Assembly (NCBI GenBank): GCA_034678485.1
Contig: JAXDBU010000056.1
Coordinates: 1-64,000 of the forward strand
Direction: 5' to 3'
Source: PLanc-01 sp034678485
GTDB lineage: Bacteria; Planctomycetota; Phycisphaerae; Sedimentisphaerales; Anaerobacaceae
Length of the DNA: 64,000 nt
The translations under genes were made by a program, and so were the position numbers. Below are positions 1 to 8,155 of the stretch, in pieces (position 1 is the stretch's first letter; the number at the start of each line of letters is the position of its first letter). The notes beneath the pieces are model-generated. The model ran no database searches, had not been told where the DNA came from, and saw only the letters and a program-made list of their open reading frames with translations.

Positions 1-165
1 CGGGGGTGCCACATGATGCAGCCCCGGATTGTGAGAATGGCGAAGGACAGGGGCATATGCCCTGCGAAGAACCAGAACCTGTAGCCCAGCCGCCCTCGGC
101 TGGGGAATCTGCGGAGTCGCTCCCGGCTGGGGTCCCTCTGGCCAAGCAAGGCAAGGCCGCGTATC
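1..165 (+). repeat. RAYT-associated palindromic repeat, upstream copy
   Basis: GC-rich palindromic element whose core reads GTAGCCCAGCCGCCCTCGG followed by CTGGGGAATCT; the arms CCAGCCG and CGGCTGG pair. The block at 1-110 is nearly repeated at 661-770, downstream of the transposase gene. The repeat is translated into the N-terminal VAQPPSAGES stretch of the transposase. It belongs to the same family as the copies at 611-880 and 2739-2867. Confidence 0.8.
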
Positions 166-644
166 GGCGCAACCTCCCCCATCTGCAGGCCGAAGGCAAA
201 ATGATCTTCTTGACTTTCTGTACGGCGAATCATTTCGTCTTGCCCGAATCCGTTCGCACACAGGTATTACAACATTGTCTGCACGATCACGGGAGCAAGA
301 TTCACGTCCATGGGGCTGTCGTGATGCCCGACCACGTGCACATGGTTTTCACGGCTTTGTGGGACGAGCAAGGCTATCCGTACACACTGGCCGAGATCAC
401 CAACGGGATCAAGGGTGCCTCCGCGCACTCGGTCAATCGTCTGCTCAAGCGAAAGGGATCGGTTTGGCAGGAGGAGTCCTTCGACCGCGTACTGCGATCC
501 GACGAAGCGGTGAGAGCCAAAGTCGAGTATACTTGTGCCAACCCGGTCCGAAAGGGCCTGTGCCGGAACGCGGATGAGTACCCGTGGCTGTGGCGCGAGT
601 GGATCGAAGGTGTAGCCCAGCCGCCCCCGGCTGGGGAGTCTTAG
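6..644 (+). CDS. REP-associated tyrosine transposase (RAYT, Y1_Tnp/IS200-like)
   Basis: Single-strand DNA transposase of the HUH/Y1 class, the type that mobilises or maintains REP-like palindromes in bacterial genomes. The core starts near residue 53 (YRRNLPHLQAEG) and contains the HUH-type motif PDHVHM, the segment ITNGIKGASAHSVN, and WQEESFDRVLRSDE with downstream Y/N residues typical of the family. The core is about 150 residues, normal for RAYT. Possible starts are ATG 6, ATG 57 and ATG 201 (GAAGG just upstream); the last would cut into the usual N-terminus, so the longer form is listed. Unusually, residues about 26-50 and the last ten (VAQPPPAGES) are encoded by the flanking palindromic repeats, so the gene uses its own repeat as coding sequence at both ends. 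Confidence 0.85.
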   Translation: MPHDAAPDCENGEGQGHMPCEEPEPVAQPPSAGESAESLPAGVPLAKQGKAAYRRNLPHLQAEGKMIFLTFCTANHFVLPESVRTQVLQHCLHDHGSKIHVHGAVVMPDHVHMVFTALWDEQGYPYTLAEITNGIKGASAHSVNRLLKRKGSVWQEESFDRVLRSDEAVRAKVEYTCANPVRKGLCRNADEYPWLWREWIEGVAQPPPAGES

Positions 645-880
645 GAATCACCCCCGAGGGCGGGGGTGCCACACGGCACAGCCTCGGATTGCGGGCCTGG
701 CAGAGGATAGGGACGCAAGCCCTGCGAGGAACCAGAACCTGTAGCCCAGCCGCCCCCGGCTGGGGAATCTTGAGCGGGGGGATCTTAGGAATCACCCCGC
801 GCTGGGTAGTCTTAAGAATCACCCCCGGGCTGGGGTATCTTAGGAATCACCCCCGAGGGCGGGGGTGCCACACGGCACAG
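611..880 (+). repeat. RAYT-associated palindromic repeat cluster, downstream copies
   Basis: At least two GTAGCCCAGCCGCCCCCGG units (near 612 and 740) and several AGGAATCACCCCCGAGGGC/GGGGGTGCCACAC half-units lie between the transposase stop and the next gene. Segments 661-770 and 1-110 are near-identical, so the RAYT gene sits between direct copies. No coding gene is seen from 645 to 992. Confidence 0.8.
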
Positions 881-992
881 CCAGAGGCTCGCTCTCATCG
901 TATTAGCGGACCTAAAGTCGCCGGACGATCCTACCGATGAAGTTCTCCAAAGGATCATCATCTGTTGTTGTCGCCACTGAAAGGACAGGAAC

Positions 993-1604
993 ATGAAGGC
1001 ACAATTGCGTGTGACACGGGAGTGGATCGTCGCGGCATTGCTGATGGCGGTTGTCGCATCTCCATCGCCGGCCGAGGATCAATCGTGGAGCCGCGCCTAC
1101 AGGAGCGAGCTGTATTGCGTCGTTCAGGTCATGGGCAGTGACAAAGTCACGGCTCTCAGCAGGTCCGGCGAAGTTGACATCGACACGACGACGCTTTATG
1201 GCGTCGGGATGGGATTGAATTTCACCGAGCACTTCAATGTCAATACGGAGATCATGCTGGGCTGGATGGACGTCGAGGAGAGATCGTCCTATTGGGGAGG
1301 GAACGTCATCGAGCACGACAACGACTCGGTCTACCTGTGGAATGTCAATCTGGACTACAACTTCTCGAAGGGTCGTCTCACCCCGTTTGTCAGTGCCGGT
1401 GCCGGGGTGCTCGGGTACAATGGCGACGACCGCCTGCACGAAGTGCATTTCGCAGGCAATGCCGGTGCGGGCATCCGTTGGGATATGACCGACCATTTCG
1501 CCGTGCGGGTCATGTACCGATCGACCTGGTGGGAGATCGAGAACGGCGATTCTCCATTCCAGTTCGACGGCGTGACGGCAAGTCTCCTCTACACGTTCAA
1601 GTAG
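993..1604 (+). CDS. Outer-membrane beta-barrel protein
   Basis: Predicted 203-residue secreted protein. A signal peptide (basic start, hydrophobic WIVAALLMAVVASPSP, cleavage near AEDQ) is followed by alternating beta strands with glycine/aromatic pattern (YGVGMGLNFTEHFNVNTEIMLGWM, split across strands), and it ends in TASLLYTFK, the aromatic C-terminal strand typical of OmpW/OmpA-like eight-stranded barrels. AGGACAGGAACATG gives a plausible ribosome site. It stands alone between the repeat cluster and a convergent radical SAM gene. Function beyond outer-membrane localisation cannot be read. Confidence 0.7.
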   Translation: MKAQLRVTREWIVAALLMAVVASPSPAEDQSWSRAYRSELYCVVQVMGSDKVTALSRSGEVDIDTTTLYGVGMGLNFTEHFNVNTEIMLGWMDVEERSSYWGGNVIEHDNDSVYLWNVNLDYNFSKGRLTPFVSAGAGVLGYNGDDRLHEVHFAGNAGAGIRWDMTDHFAVRVMYRSTWWEIENGDSPFQFDGVTASLLYTFK

Positions 1605-1610
1605 CCGATT

Positions 1611-3236
1611 TCACGTCACCCGCTCGCCGACGAGACTGCGGCGCATGTAGCCGGTGACGCGGACGTCGATGAACTCGTCCAACGGGAGCCGCTCGTGGAC
1701 CCCGACGACGATTGGGTAGCTGCCGATCTGGCGCAGGAAGGTCATGTGGCCGTTGTGGACCTCGCTGCACAGGTCCTTGAGCACAGTCCCGACGGGAAAG
1801 AGCCGCTGGAGCATCGGGATGTCGATCTCCTGTCGGACCTTCTCGATCCAGTCCACGTAATATCGCATGTTCTTGCGGAGGAACCTGCGTCCGACCTGCT
1901 GATAGAGCGGCGTGCCTGGGAAAGGCACGACCCGACGGATGTTGATCCTGCGAATGAGCAGGCCCTCGTCGAAAATCCGCTTCAACGCCGCGAAGTTCCT
2001 GTCCAGCGTCTTAGGCGTCTCGGCGGCCAGACCGAGCAAGATGTTCACTCCCGGCAGCAGCGCGTGACATCCATTCTCGCCGCGAAAACCTCCGATCCGA
2101 TTGACCGTTCGGATCGCGTCGAAAGCCATGTCGTACGGGCAATTCAGGTTGTTCGCCTTTGTGACTTCGGGGTCGAACGACTCGATCCCCATCGCGGCGG
2201 TGCTTCCCGGCGTGAGGTACTTGACGAACAGCTCCGTTCGCTGCTCGTCGATCATCTGCGGATTGGCGTTGTCGATGTGCAGGACGGTCGGGTGCATCGC
2301 CGCCAGGGGGGCGAGCATCGCTTCGAGCTTGTGCGGATCGCCCCCTTCGTAGCTGTAGATGCACGACTGCTTGCCCAGGCGGAAGGCCCTGGCGCCCAAG
2401 CTCATCAGAGTCTTGACCTCCTCGATCACCAGTTCGGGCCTGCGCCACAGGACCTTGTTCTTGATTGGCTCGGTGCAGAAAGAGCAGCCCCGCTCGCGGG
2501 GGCAGCCCTTTCCCGTCTCGATCTCAACGATCCGGTTCGCCAGGTGCGGCATCTGGCGGATGAACGCGGCGCCGCGGAGCGCCAGGGGCTGCAACTGATC
2601 GTAGGTATCGAACGTGAGCGGGCGAAGCTCGCCGAAGTACTCTGCGTCGGCCACCTGGGGTCGGGCCCCGCCGCGAGCCTGCGTGCCCCCGACCAGGACG
2701 GGGCCGGTCAGGACTTTGCGGAAAGAGCGCCTGGCTGGAGGTGTAGCCTTGCCTGGTTTGGCCGGAGGCGCCCCAGCCGGGGGCGACTGGGCTACATCAC
2801 CATGTGGCACCCCCGCCTCCGGGGGTGAATCCCAAGACTCCCCAGCCGAGGGCGACTGGGCTACTACAGAGTCCTCGAACGACCGCAGCAACTTCTCGAC
2901 CTCGTGCAGCGTCCCCGGCCTGGCGCTGAGGTACTTGCCCGGCGTCTGGACGCCCACGATGATGACCAGTTCGTCGGTGTTCTCCAGGACCTGTCGGATC
3001 TCCTCGTAGCTCCGCGTGTGATTGAGCACCTCGAGATGGGTCCGGCCCCTGGGCGGGTCGATCACCACCTCGGGGACGCATTCCACATAGCGGACCAGGC
3101 GGAGGTCGTCAATGGTCAGGTACGTCGGCACATCAGGATGTGCCCCCGCGACATAGCGGGGCCAAACGCCGATGAACGGCGGGACACCCAGCCCGGCCGG
3201 CTCGTCGGTGTAGCAGTCGAGTATCGTTCTTCTCAT
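1611..3236 (-). CDS. B12-binding-like radical SAM protein with in-frame repeat insertion
   Basis: 541 residues. The N-terminal part (1-122) resembles the cobalamin-binding-like region of archaeal/planctomycete radical SAM proteins (LTIDDLRLVRY, IIVGVQTPGKYLSARPGT). The radical SAM core begins near 238 with the cysteines C245, C251 and C254 in the spacing CX5CX2C rather than CX3CX2C, followed by a TIM-barrel region (FRLGKQSC, MGIESFDPEV, PGVNILLGL). The C-terminus (PLDEFIDVRVTGYMRRSLVG) looks like a TRAM/OB-fold RNA- or tRNA-binding tail. Residues about 124-166 are encoded by the palindromic repeat found around the RAYT gene and separate LLRSFED from FRKVLTGPVLVGG, which look contiguous in the ancestral protein. 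Substrate unknown. Confidence 0.75.
   Translation of the reverse strand: MRRTILDCYTDEPAGLGVPPFIGVWPRYVAGAHPDVPTYLTIDDLRLVRYVECVPEVVIDPPRGRTHLEVLNHTRSYEEIRQVLENTDELVIIVGVQTPGKYLSARPGTLHEVEKLLRSFEDSVVAQSPSAGESWDSPPEAGVPHGDVAQSPPAGAPPAKPGKATPPARRSFRKVLTGPVLVGGTQARGGARPQVADAEYFGELRPLTFDTYDQLQPLALRGAAFIRQMPHLANRIVEIETGKGCPRERGCSFCTEPIKNKVLWRRPELVIEEVKTLMSLGARAFRLGKQSCIYSYEGGDPHKLEAMLAPLAAMHPTVLHIDNANPQMIDEQRTELFVKYLTPGSTAAMGIESFDPEVTKANNLNCPYDMAFDAIRTVNRIGGFRGENGCHALLPGVNILLGLAAETPKTLDRNFAALKRIFDEGLLIRRINIRRVVPFPGTPLYQQVGRRFLRKNMRYYVDWIEKVRQEIDIPMLQRLFPVGTVLKDLCSEVHNGHMTFLRQIGSYPIVVGVHERLPLDEFIDVRVTGYMRRSLVGERVT
2739..2867 (-). repeat. Palindromic repeat inserted in frame in a coding sequence
   Basis: Two repeat units in inverse orientation to the genome numbering. 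On the minus strand: GTAGCCCAGTCGCCCTCGG then CTGGGGAGTCT, a GATTCACCCCCGGAGG/CGGGGGTGCCACA half-unit, and a second GTAGCCCAGTCGCCCCCGG followed by GGCCAAACCAGGCAAGGC. The same order (core, then GGCCAAGCAAGGCAAGGC) occurs at 82-160 in the RAYT gene. It keeps the radical SAM frame open and adds about 43 residues (VAQSPSAGES, VAQSPPAGAPPAKPGKA). Confidence 0.85.
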
Positions 3237-3239
3237 TTA

Positions 3240-3300
3240 CTATTGGCCATTTGCGATTTACTATTTGGACATCGTGATTGTAGCCGGTTCGCGGTGGCCT
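3240..3300. repeat. Short AT-richer repeat fragment (ATTTGCGATTT family)
   Basis: The spacer after the radical SAM start carries GGCCATTTGCGATTTACT, similar to text at 38676-38755 (CATTTGCGATT and CGCAAATCGCAAAT). Its base composition is lower in GC than the surroundings. It appears to be a degenerate intergenic repeat. Confidence 0.45.
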
Positions 3301-3323
3301 GTAAATCCGTCGAGGAGTTCGTC

Positions 3324-6300
3324 ATGATGTCGAGATCTTCTGTCGCAATGCTTGCCATGGTGCTGCTGTCCCTGTCGATCCGTGTTGCCCCCTGTCCGGC
3401 AGGGGGGCAAGTGACCATTGTCGAATCTGCGCGGGCGGAACAGGCCGAGCGCCTGGCTGCGAAGGAGATCCGGCGCTACCTCTATCTGCGGACCGGGCAA
3501 CTTGTCGAGGTCGTTCCCGGCGGCAATCGGAGCCCCGCCGGTGCGAGCATCGTGATCGGGCGGTGGGATCGACCCGAGGTTGCCGCCGTCGTCAAAGGAT
3601 CGCCTCAGCTTGCGGAGTCGGTCATGTCCCTGCGACCCCAGCAATACCTGTTGAAGACCCTCTCGCCGAGCGGCGGCAAGACGGTTCTCCTGGTCGCGGG
3701 CGGCGATCCGATTGGCACACTCTATGGGGCGTACCGATTCGCCGAGCATTTGGGGATTCGGTTCTACCTGCACGGGGACGTCGTGCCGGACGAGAAGACC
3801 GATCTGATGCTGCCCGATCTGGATGAGCGGGGGGAGGCACTGTTCAAGACACGAGGCATCCAGCCGTTCCACGATTTCCCCGAGGGACCCGACTGGTGGA
3901 GCACCGACGACTACAAGGCGATCATCGGCCAGCTTCCCAAGCTGCGGATGAACTTCTTCGGCCTGCACACCTATCCGGAAGGCGGGGTCGGGCCCGAGCC
4001 CACGGTCTGGATCGGACTGAAGGACGACGTGAATCCCGACGGCGCCGTGCGGTTCAGCTCGCAATCGAGCTATGAGAACACGCTGCGGGCCGCTTGGGGA
4101 AACGTCGCCAGGAAGACGAGCGACTTCTCGTTCGGAACGTCCCAGCTCTTCGAGCGGGACGACTATGGCCCGGAGGTAACGGAGGGTGCGACGCCCTGGC
4201 CCGACACTCCCGAAGAGCGCAATGCGGTCTTCAACAAGACAGGCACGATGCTTCGCGAGGCATTCGAGTTCGCACATACGCTTGGCGTGCAGACCTGTGT
4301 TGGCACGGAAACGCCGCTGATTGTTCCCAAACTGGTCAAGGAGCATATCAGGAGCCTTGGCAAAGACCCGAATGAGCCGGCCGTCGTTCGCGAGCTGTAC
4401 GAGGGGATGTTCCATCGCATCGCGAAGGCCTATCCGCTCGACTACTACTGGTTCTGGACGCCCGAGGGCTGGACGTGGGGCAATCCCAGGGACGAGGAGG
4501 TTGCGGCGACGGTCGCGGATCTCCAGGCGGCCATTGAAGCTGCGAAGAACGTCCAGTCGCCTTTCATCCTCGCGACGTGCGGGTGGGTGCTGGGCCCGCC
4601 GAAGGACCGCGCGATGTTCGACAATCTCCTCCCGAAAGAGATGCCGATGAGCTGCATCAATCGCAACGTCGGCTTCGCGCCGGTCGAAGCGGGGTTCGCC
4701 CGCGTCGAGGGCCGGCCCGAGTGGGCGATCCCCTGGCTGGAGGACGATCCGGGTCTGACCATCCCGCAGCTTTGGGTGGGCCGGATGCGGCGCGATGCGG
4801 CCGATGCCCTCGCCTACGGTTGTTCCGGCCTGCTCGGCATCCACTGGCGAACACGGGTCCTGGGCCCGAATGTCTCGGCCCTCGCGAAGGCCGCCTGGGA
4901 CCAGAAGCCCTGGAATCCCTATTTCGGTAAGCAGATGCCCATCCCCGACCCGAAGCACACGGAGGGACGCGAGGGGGGCAACGTCGCAGCCTTCCCCGAC
5001 AACCCGATGGCGGACACCGAGCACGATGCCCTGTACCAAACGGTTGCCTACGGCATGAAGGCCTATCGGCTCAAGGTCCCGAACGGCACGTATGCCGTAC
5101 GGCTGCAACTGTGCGAACCCCACTACGGCGAAGCGGGCAAACGCGTCTTCGGTGTGACCTTGCAGGGCAGGAAGGTGATCGACAAGCTGGACGTCTTCGC
5201 GTCGGTCGGCAAGAACCGGGCACTCGATTACACGTTCCCCGGCGTCTCGATCACCGACGGCATGCTCGAGATCCAGTTCGACAGCATTGTCGAGTACCCC
5301 TGTATCGCGGCGTTCGCGGTCGAGGGCGCCGGCGCCACTCGCCGGATCAACTGCGGCGGCCCTGCAGTCGAGGGTTACGAGGCGGACCTGGCCCAATCGG
5401 ACACAGACCCTCGCCCGCGGGACCTGCCGGCGGGGGACTTCTACCTCGATTGGGCGAAGGCGGAGTTCGGCCCGGCGGTGGCTGAGCCTGCCGCGAGGAT
5501 CTTCACCACGCTCGACGGCGGGCCCGACCTGGGAATCGGCAGCAAGCGGGGATCGTATCTGCCGAGACCCGCGACCTGGGTGAACGGTCCCGGCGGGATC
5601 GCGCCCGACAACAGGCCGTGGAGCGAGGTCGAAAAGGAATACGCGTTCGTGGACGAGCTGGCGGCTCTGCGACCCAAGGTGGCAGGTGCGGGCAATCTGG
5701 AACGCTTCGATTACTGGCTCAATACGATGCGATACCTCAAGGCGATGGGGCAGGTCAACTGCACCTGGGCTCGGTTCAACGCCGCCATGGAGGACGCGAA
5801 AAAGCAGCAGGGCAAGGACGCACAGAGACAACTGGCTCGCGAGAGAGCCCTCCCCATCCGCAAGGAACTCGTCAGCCAGGTTGGGCGGGTGCACAGGCTC
5901 CTGCTGGAGACCATCACGACGACCGGCGGCATGGGGACCGTCGCCAACTGGCAGCAGCATCTGTTGCCCAGCCTGTTGACGCAGCCCGGCAAGGAACTGG
6001 CCGGCATCCTGGGCGAGCCGCTGCCTGCGGACGCGGAGCCGTCGGATTCCTATGACGGCCCGGCGCGCCTGATCGTGCCGACCGTGCGGACGAGCCTCGT
6101 CGCAGGAGAGGATCTGCGATTGAAGGTGATCCTTGTGGGACGGGCGTCCTCGCCGGTGCTCTGCTGGCGTCCGCTCGACAAGGGCGCGTTCTCGCCGATC
6201 CCGCTGGAACATGTCGCCAGGGGCGTCTACGCCGGAAGGATTCCCGCCGACCGAATCGCGGACAACGACTTCGAGTACTACGTGCAGGCCGCCGCCGATG

Positions 6301-6398
6301 GGAGCAGGATCCGTTTTCCTGCAACCGCCCCCACGATGAACCAGACAGTTGTCGTTCTGCCAGAGGTTAGTAGACCGACCGCAGGCCCTTCTCGCTGA
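3324..6398 (+). CDS. Secreted alpha-glucuronidase-like glycoside hydrolase with malectin domain
   Basis: The open frame extends upstream to 2904, but the gene should start at ATG 3324 after CGAGGAG, giving 1024 residues with a signal peptide (SSVAMLAMVLLSLSIRVAPC). The N-terminal region (TIVESARAEQAERLAAKEIR, then GASIVIGRWDRPEV) matches the GH67N/GH20b-like domain found before alpha-glucuronidase-type barrels. The middle contains a TIM-barrel-like region (FKTRGIQPFHDFPEGPDWW, YYWFWTPEGWTWG). Around residues 540-650 a malectin-like sugar-binding domain is seen (GTYAVRLQLCEPHYGEAGKR, IEYPCIAAFAVEG-like). The C-terminal part is mostly helical plus a beta domain. It probably degrades plant or algal polysaccharide outside the cytoplasm; exact substrate unknown. 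The 3' end overlaps the convergent mlaD-like gene by 32 bases. Confidence 0.75.
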   Translation: MMSRSSVAMLAMVLLSLSIRVAPCPAGGQVTIVESARAEQAERLAAKEIRRYLYLRTGQLVEVVPGGNRSPAGASIVIGRWDRPEVAAVVKGSPQLAESVMSLRPQQYLLKTLSPSGGKTVLLVAGGDPIGTLYGAYRFAEHLGIRFYLHGDVVPDEKTDLMLPDLDERGEALFKTRGIQPFHDFPEGPDWWSTDDYKAIIGQLPKLRMNFFGLHTYPEGGVGPEPTVWIGLKDDVNPDGAVRFSSQSSYENTLRAAWGNVARKTSDFSFGTSQLFERDDYGPEVTEGATPWPDTPEERNAVFNKTGTMLREAFEFAHTLGVQTCVGTETPLIVPKLVKEHIRSLGKDPNEPAVVRELYEGMFHRIAKAYPLDYYWFWTPEGWTWGNPRDEEVAATVADLQAAIEAAKNVQSPFILATCGWVLGPPKDRAMFDNLLPKEMPMSCINRNVGFAPVEAGFARVEGRPEWAIPWLEDDPGLTIPQLWVGRMRRDAADALAYGCSGLLGIHWRTRVLGPNVSALAKAAWDQKPWNPYFGKQMPIPDPKHTEGREGGNVAAFPDNPMADTEHDALYQTVAYGMKAYRLKVPNGTYAVRLQLCEPHYGEAGKRVFGVTLQGRKVIDKLDVFASVGKNRALDYTFPGVSITDGMLEIQFDSIVEYPCIAAFAVEGAGATRRINCGGPAVEGYEADLAQSDTDPRPRDLPAGDFYLDWAKAEFGPAVAEPAARIFTTLDGGPDLGIGSKRGSYLPRPATWVNGPGGIAPDNRPWSEVEKEYAFVDELAALRPKVAGAGNLERFDYWLNTMRYLKAMGQVNCTWARFNAAMEDAKKQQGKDAQRQLARERALPIRKELVSQVGRVHRLLLETITTTGGMGTVANWQQHLLPSLLTQPGKELAGILGEPLPADAEPSDSYDGPARLIVPTVRTSLVAGEDLRLKVILVGRASSPVLCWRPLDKGAFSPIPLEHVARGVYAGRIPADRIADNDFEYYVQAAADGSRIRFPATAPTMNQTVVVLPEVSRPTAGPSR

Positions 6399-7368
6399 TC
6401 TTGTCGATGAGGTCCTTGAAGTCCTTCAGGAGCCCGTTCAACTGGGTAGTGCTTTCGAGGAGGCTTTCGTAGAGTCGGCCGTCGTTGATGAGCCGGCCGG
6501 CGGTGCCGTCTCCGGTGTTGACCTTCTCCAGGGCCAGGCGGATCTGCGTGACCGCCTTGGTCAGCTCGTCGCTCGTGGTGACCATCGAAGCGACCAGTCT
6601 GTCCGCCTTAGCATCGACGCTCGCGAGGGTGGCGGTCCCGGCGCCGGCGAGCGAGCGGAAGTCCTCGATGGCCTTCTGGCTGTCCTGCATGGTCTGGACC
6701 GCCTCCTTCAATGCGATCGTCAGGCTGTCGGAGGCGTCCGTGAGGTTGGCCAGCGTCGCCTTGAAGTTGTTCTGGTTGTTCGGATCGCCCACGACGGTGT
6801 TCAGATTGTGCAGGAAGGCGCGGATGTCTTGAATGAGGTTGTCGAGCATCTTCTGGCTCTCTTCCGGGAAGAACTCGCTGGTCATGCCGGTGGAGCCCTG
6901 CAGTTCCATGCCGTTGCGGAGGAAACAGGAGTTCGGGTCGTTCGGGTCCATCGGGGGGGCAGGCAGCTTGCTGGGATCCAGTTTCAATTCGAGATAGCTG
7001 CTTCCCAGACCGCGGGTCATCAGCTTGACGTCCACGTTGGAGGGGATATCCACGTACTTGTTGTTGATGCTCAGGACGCACAGGGTTTGATGGTACCGGG
7101 CACTGGTCCTGCGATCCTCTCGCACCTCGGGAGCCATGACGTGGGTGACCCGGCCGATCTGATAGCCGCAGAAGCGGACGGGCGTGTCCTTCTCCACGCC
7201 GGGGGCCGTCGGGAACTGCACGTAAACCTGGAAAGACCTCATCTGCGTGATGGCGCTGGGCAGGTCATTGAATTTGAAGATCATCCAGCCCAGTCCGGCC
7301 AGTCCGGCGATCACAAAGATACCTACGATTACATCCCGACGCCTTTGGGTGGCCTCGTAGTCACTCAC
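6367..7368 (-). CDS. MlaD/MCE-domain protein
   Basis: 333 residues from a GTG at 7368, preceded by AAAGGA; the longer frame from 7425 would translate a palindromic repeat and is unlikely. A short cytoplasmic start (SDYEATQRRRDV) is followed by one transmembrane helix (IVGIFVIAGLAGLGWMIF) and an MCE/MlaD domain (VQFPTAPGVEKDTPVRFCGY, IGRVTHV, VDVKLMTRGLGSSYLELK). The C-terminal half is helical coiled coil, as in PqiB/Mce proteins. MCE proteins form periplasmic rings that move phospholipid between membranes. No MlaE/MlaF partner is present here; an AsmA-like protein at 34.6 kb might act in the same process. Confidence 0.85.
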   Translation of the reverse strand: MSDYEATQRRRDVIVGIFVIAGLAGLGWMIFKFNDLPSAITQMRSFQVYVQFPTAPGVEKDTPVRFCGYQIGRVTHVMAPEVREDRRTSARYHQTLCVLSINNKYVDIPSNVDVKLMTRGLGSSYLELKLDPSKLPAPPMDPNDPNSCFLRNGMELQGSTGMTSEFFPEESQKMLDNLIQDIRAFLHNLNTVVGDPNNQNNFKATLANLTDASDSLTIALKEAVQTMQDSQKAIEDFRSLAGAGTATLASVDAKADRLVASMVTTSDELTKAVTQIRLALEKVNTGDGTAGRLINDGRLYESLLESTTQLNGLLKDFKDLIDKISEKGLRSVY

Positions 7369-7391
7369 GCAGAATCCTTTCAATGGATCAC

Positions 7392-7434
7392 GGATGATGG
7401 ATGACGCCTCTTGCCTCTCGATCATCCATCATCC
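7392..7434. repeat. 13-bp inverted repeat between merR-like and mlaD-like genes
   Basis: GGATGATGGATGA (7392-7404) pairs with TCATCCATCATCC (7422-7434) across a 17-base loop. It lies in the transcribed spacer between two minus-strand genes. There is no T-run, so it is more likely a repeat or RNA-processing hairpin than a terminator. Confidence 0.7.
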
Positions 7435-7449
7435 TTCGTCAATCATCAA

Positions 7450-7689
7450 TCAGGCGCGGCCTTCCATGAACAGGTCCCGGATGGCCCGAAGCGGATAGCC
7501 GCTTTCGTTCAACTTCTTGATCAGGCGGATCTGGTCGATGGCCTTGTGGTCGAACAGTCGCCGTCCGGTCGGCGTCACCTCCGTAGGTTCCAGCAGGCCG
7601 ACCATGAGGTAATATTGCAGAGACTGCCGCGAAACGCCAGCTTTTTCCGCTGCTCGCCCAATGGAAACCAGTTCACTACTTGCACTCAT
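7450..7689 (-). CDS. Small MerR-family helix-turn-helix regulator
   Basis: 79 residues, only the DNA-binding module: IGRAAEKAGVSRQSLQYYLM is the winged helix-turn-helix and GLLEPTEVTPTGRRLFDHKA the wing, followed by a short helix (IRLIKKLNESGYPLRAIRDL). There is no effector-binding or coiled-coil dimerisation tail, which is shorter than normal MerR proteins but common in planctomycetes. Its start overlaps the end of rnpA by 14 bases, implying translational coupling. Target unknown. Confidence 0.75.
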   Translation of the reverse strand: MSASSELVSIGRAAEKAGVSRQSLQYYLMVGLLEPTEVTPTGRRLFDHKAIDQIRLIKKLNESGYPLRAIRDLFMEGRA

Positions 7690-8152
7690 GGTTCATGCGG
7701 TCCGAACGATTGGTTTGTCCCTTGTCTCGTGACGGCTGGTGAGTGGCCGGTCCGACCAGCGATAGGAAGGACTCCTGCATTCGCTGTGACGTGAGGGCTC
7801 GCAGGACCCGGCGGCCGGCGCCGGATTGACCAGAACTCCCCGGCGTCGTCTTTCGCGTTCGCGCGCCCTTGAGCTGTCGCGACAGGGCCGGCGAGATCAT
7901 CAGCACATAGTCGTACCCCTGGGGGATGCCGTCCTGGCTCCGGCGAAAAGCCTCCCGCAGAATCCGCTTGAGGCGGTTGCGCACGACCGCTTTTCCGGAG
8001 GATTTGCCGACCGAGATGCCCACGCGAGGATAGCCGCAGCGGTTGGCGGCGGCGTACAACGTGAGCAGGCTGTTCCCGGTCCGGCGACCCCGATCCAACA
8101 CAGTCTTGAATTGCTGATTGCTTGTCAATCTGCTCGTCTTTGGAAGAACCAT
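7676..8152 (-). CDS. rnpA: Ribonuclease P protein component
   Basis: 158 residues. RNase P protein binds the catalytic RNA and helps mature tRNA 5' ends. The family signature is clear: a basic region with KAVVRNRLKRILREAFR at about 54-70 (RNR motif) and an N-terminal FKTVLDRGRRTG segment. The C-terminal 50 residues are a low-complexity basic extension beyond the usual ~115-residue core. It lies downstream of atpC rather than next to rpmH/dnaA as in many bacteria; no rpmH is found upstream. A sigma-70-like promoter at 8187-8215 is well placed. Confidence 0.92.
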   Translation of the reverse strand: MVLPKTSRLTSNQQFKTVLDRGRRTGNSLLTLYAAANRCGYPRVGISVGKSSGKAVVRNRLKRILREAFRRSQDGIPQGYDYVLMISPALSRQLKGARTRKTTPGSSGQSGAGRRVLRALTSQRMQESFLSLVGPATHQPSRDKGQTNRSDRMNHECK

Positions 8153-8155
8153 ACA

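Noticed and set aside
3261..6212. 983-codon minus-strand ORF opposite the glycosidase gene
   Set aside because: Arg/Leu/Pro-rich shadow with no recognisable domain; the plus-strand gene has a signal peptide and malectin-type sequence.
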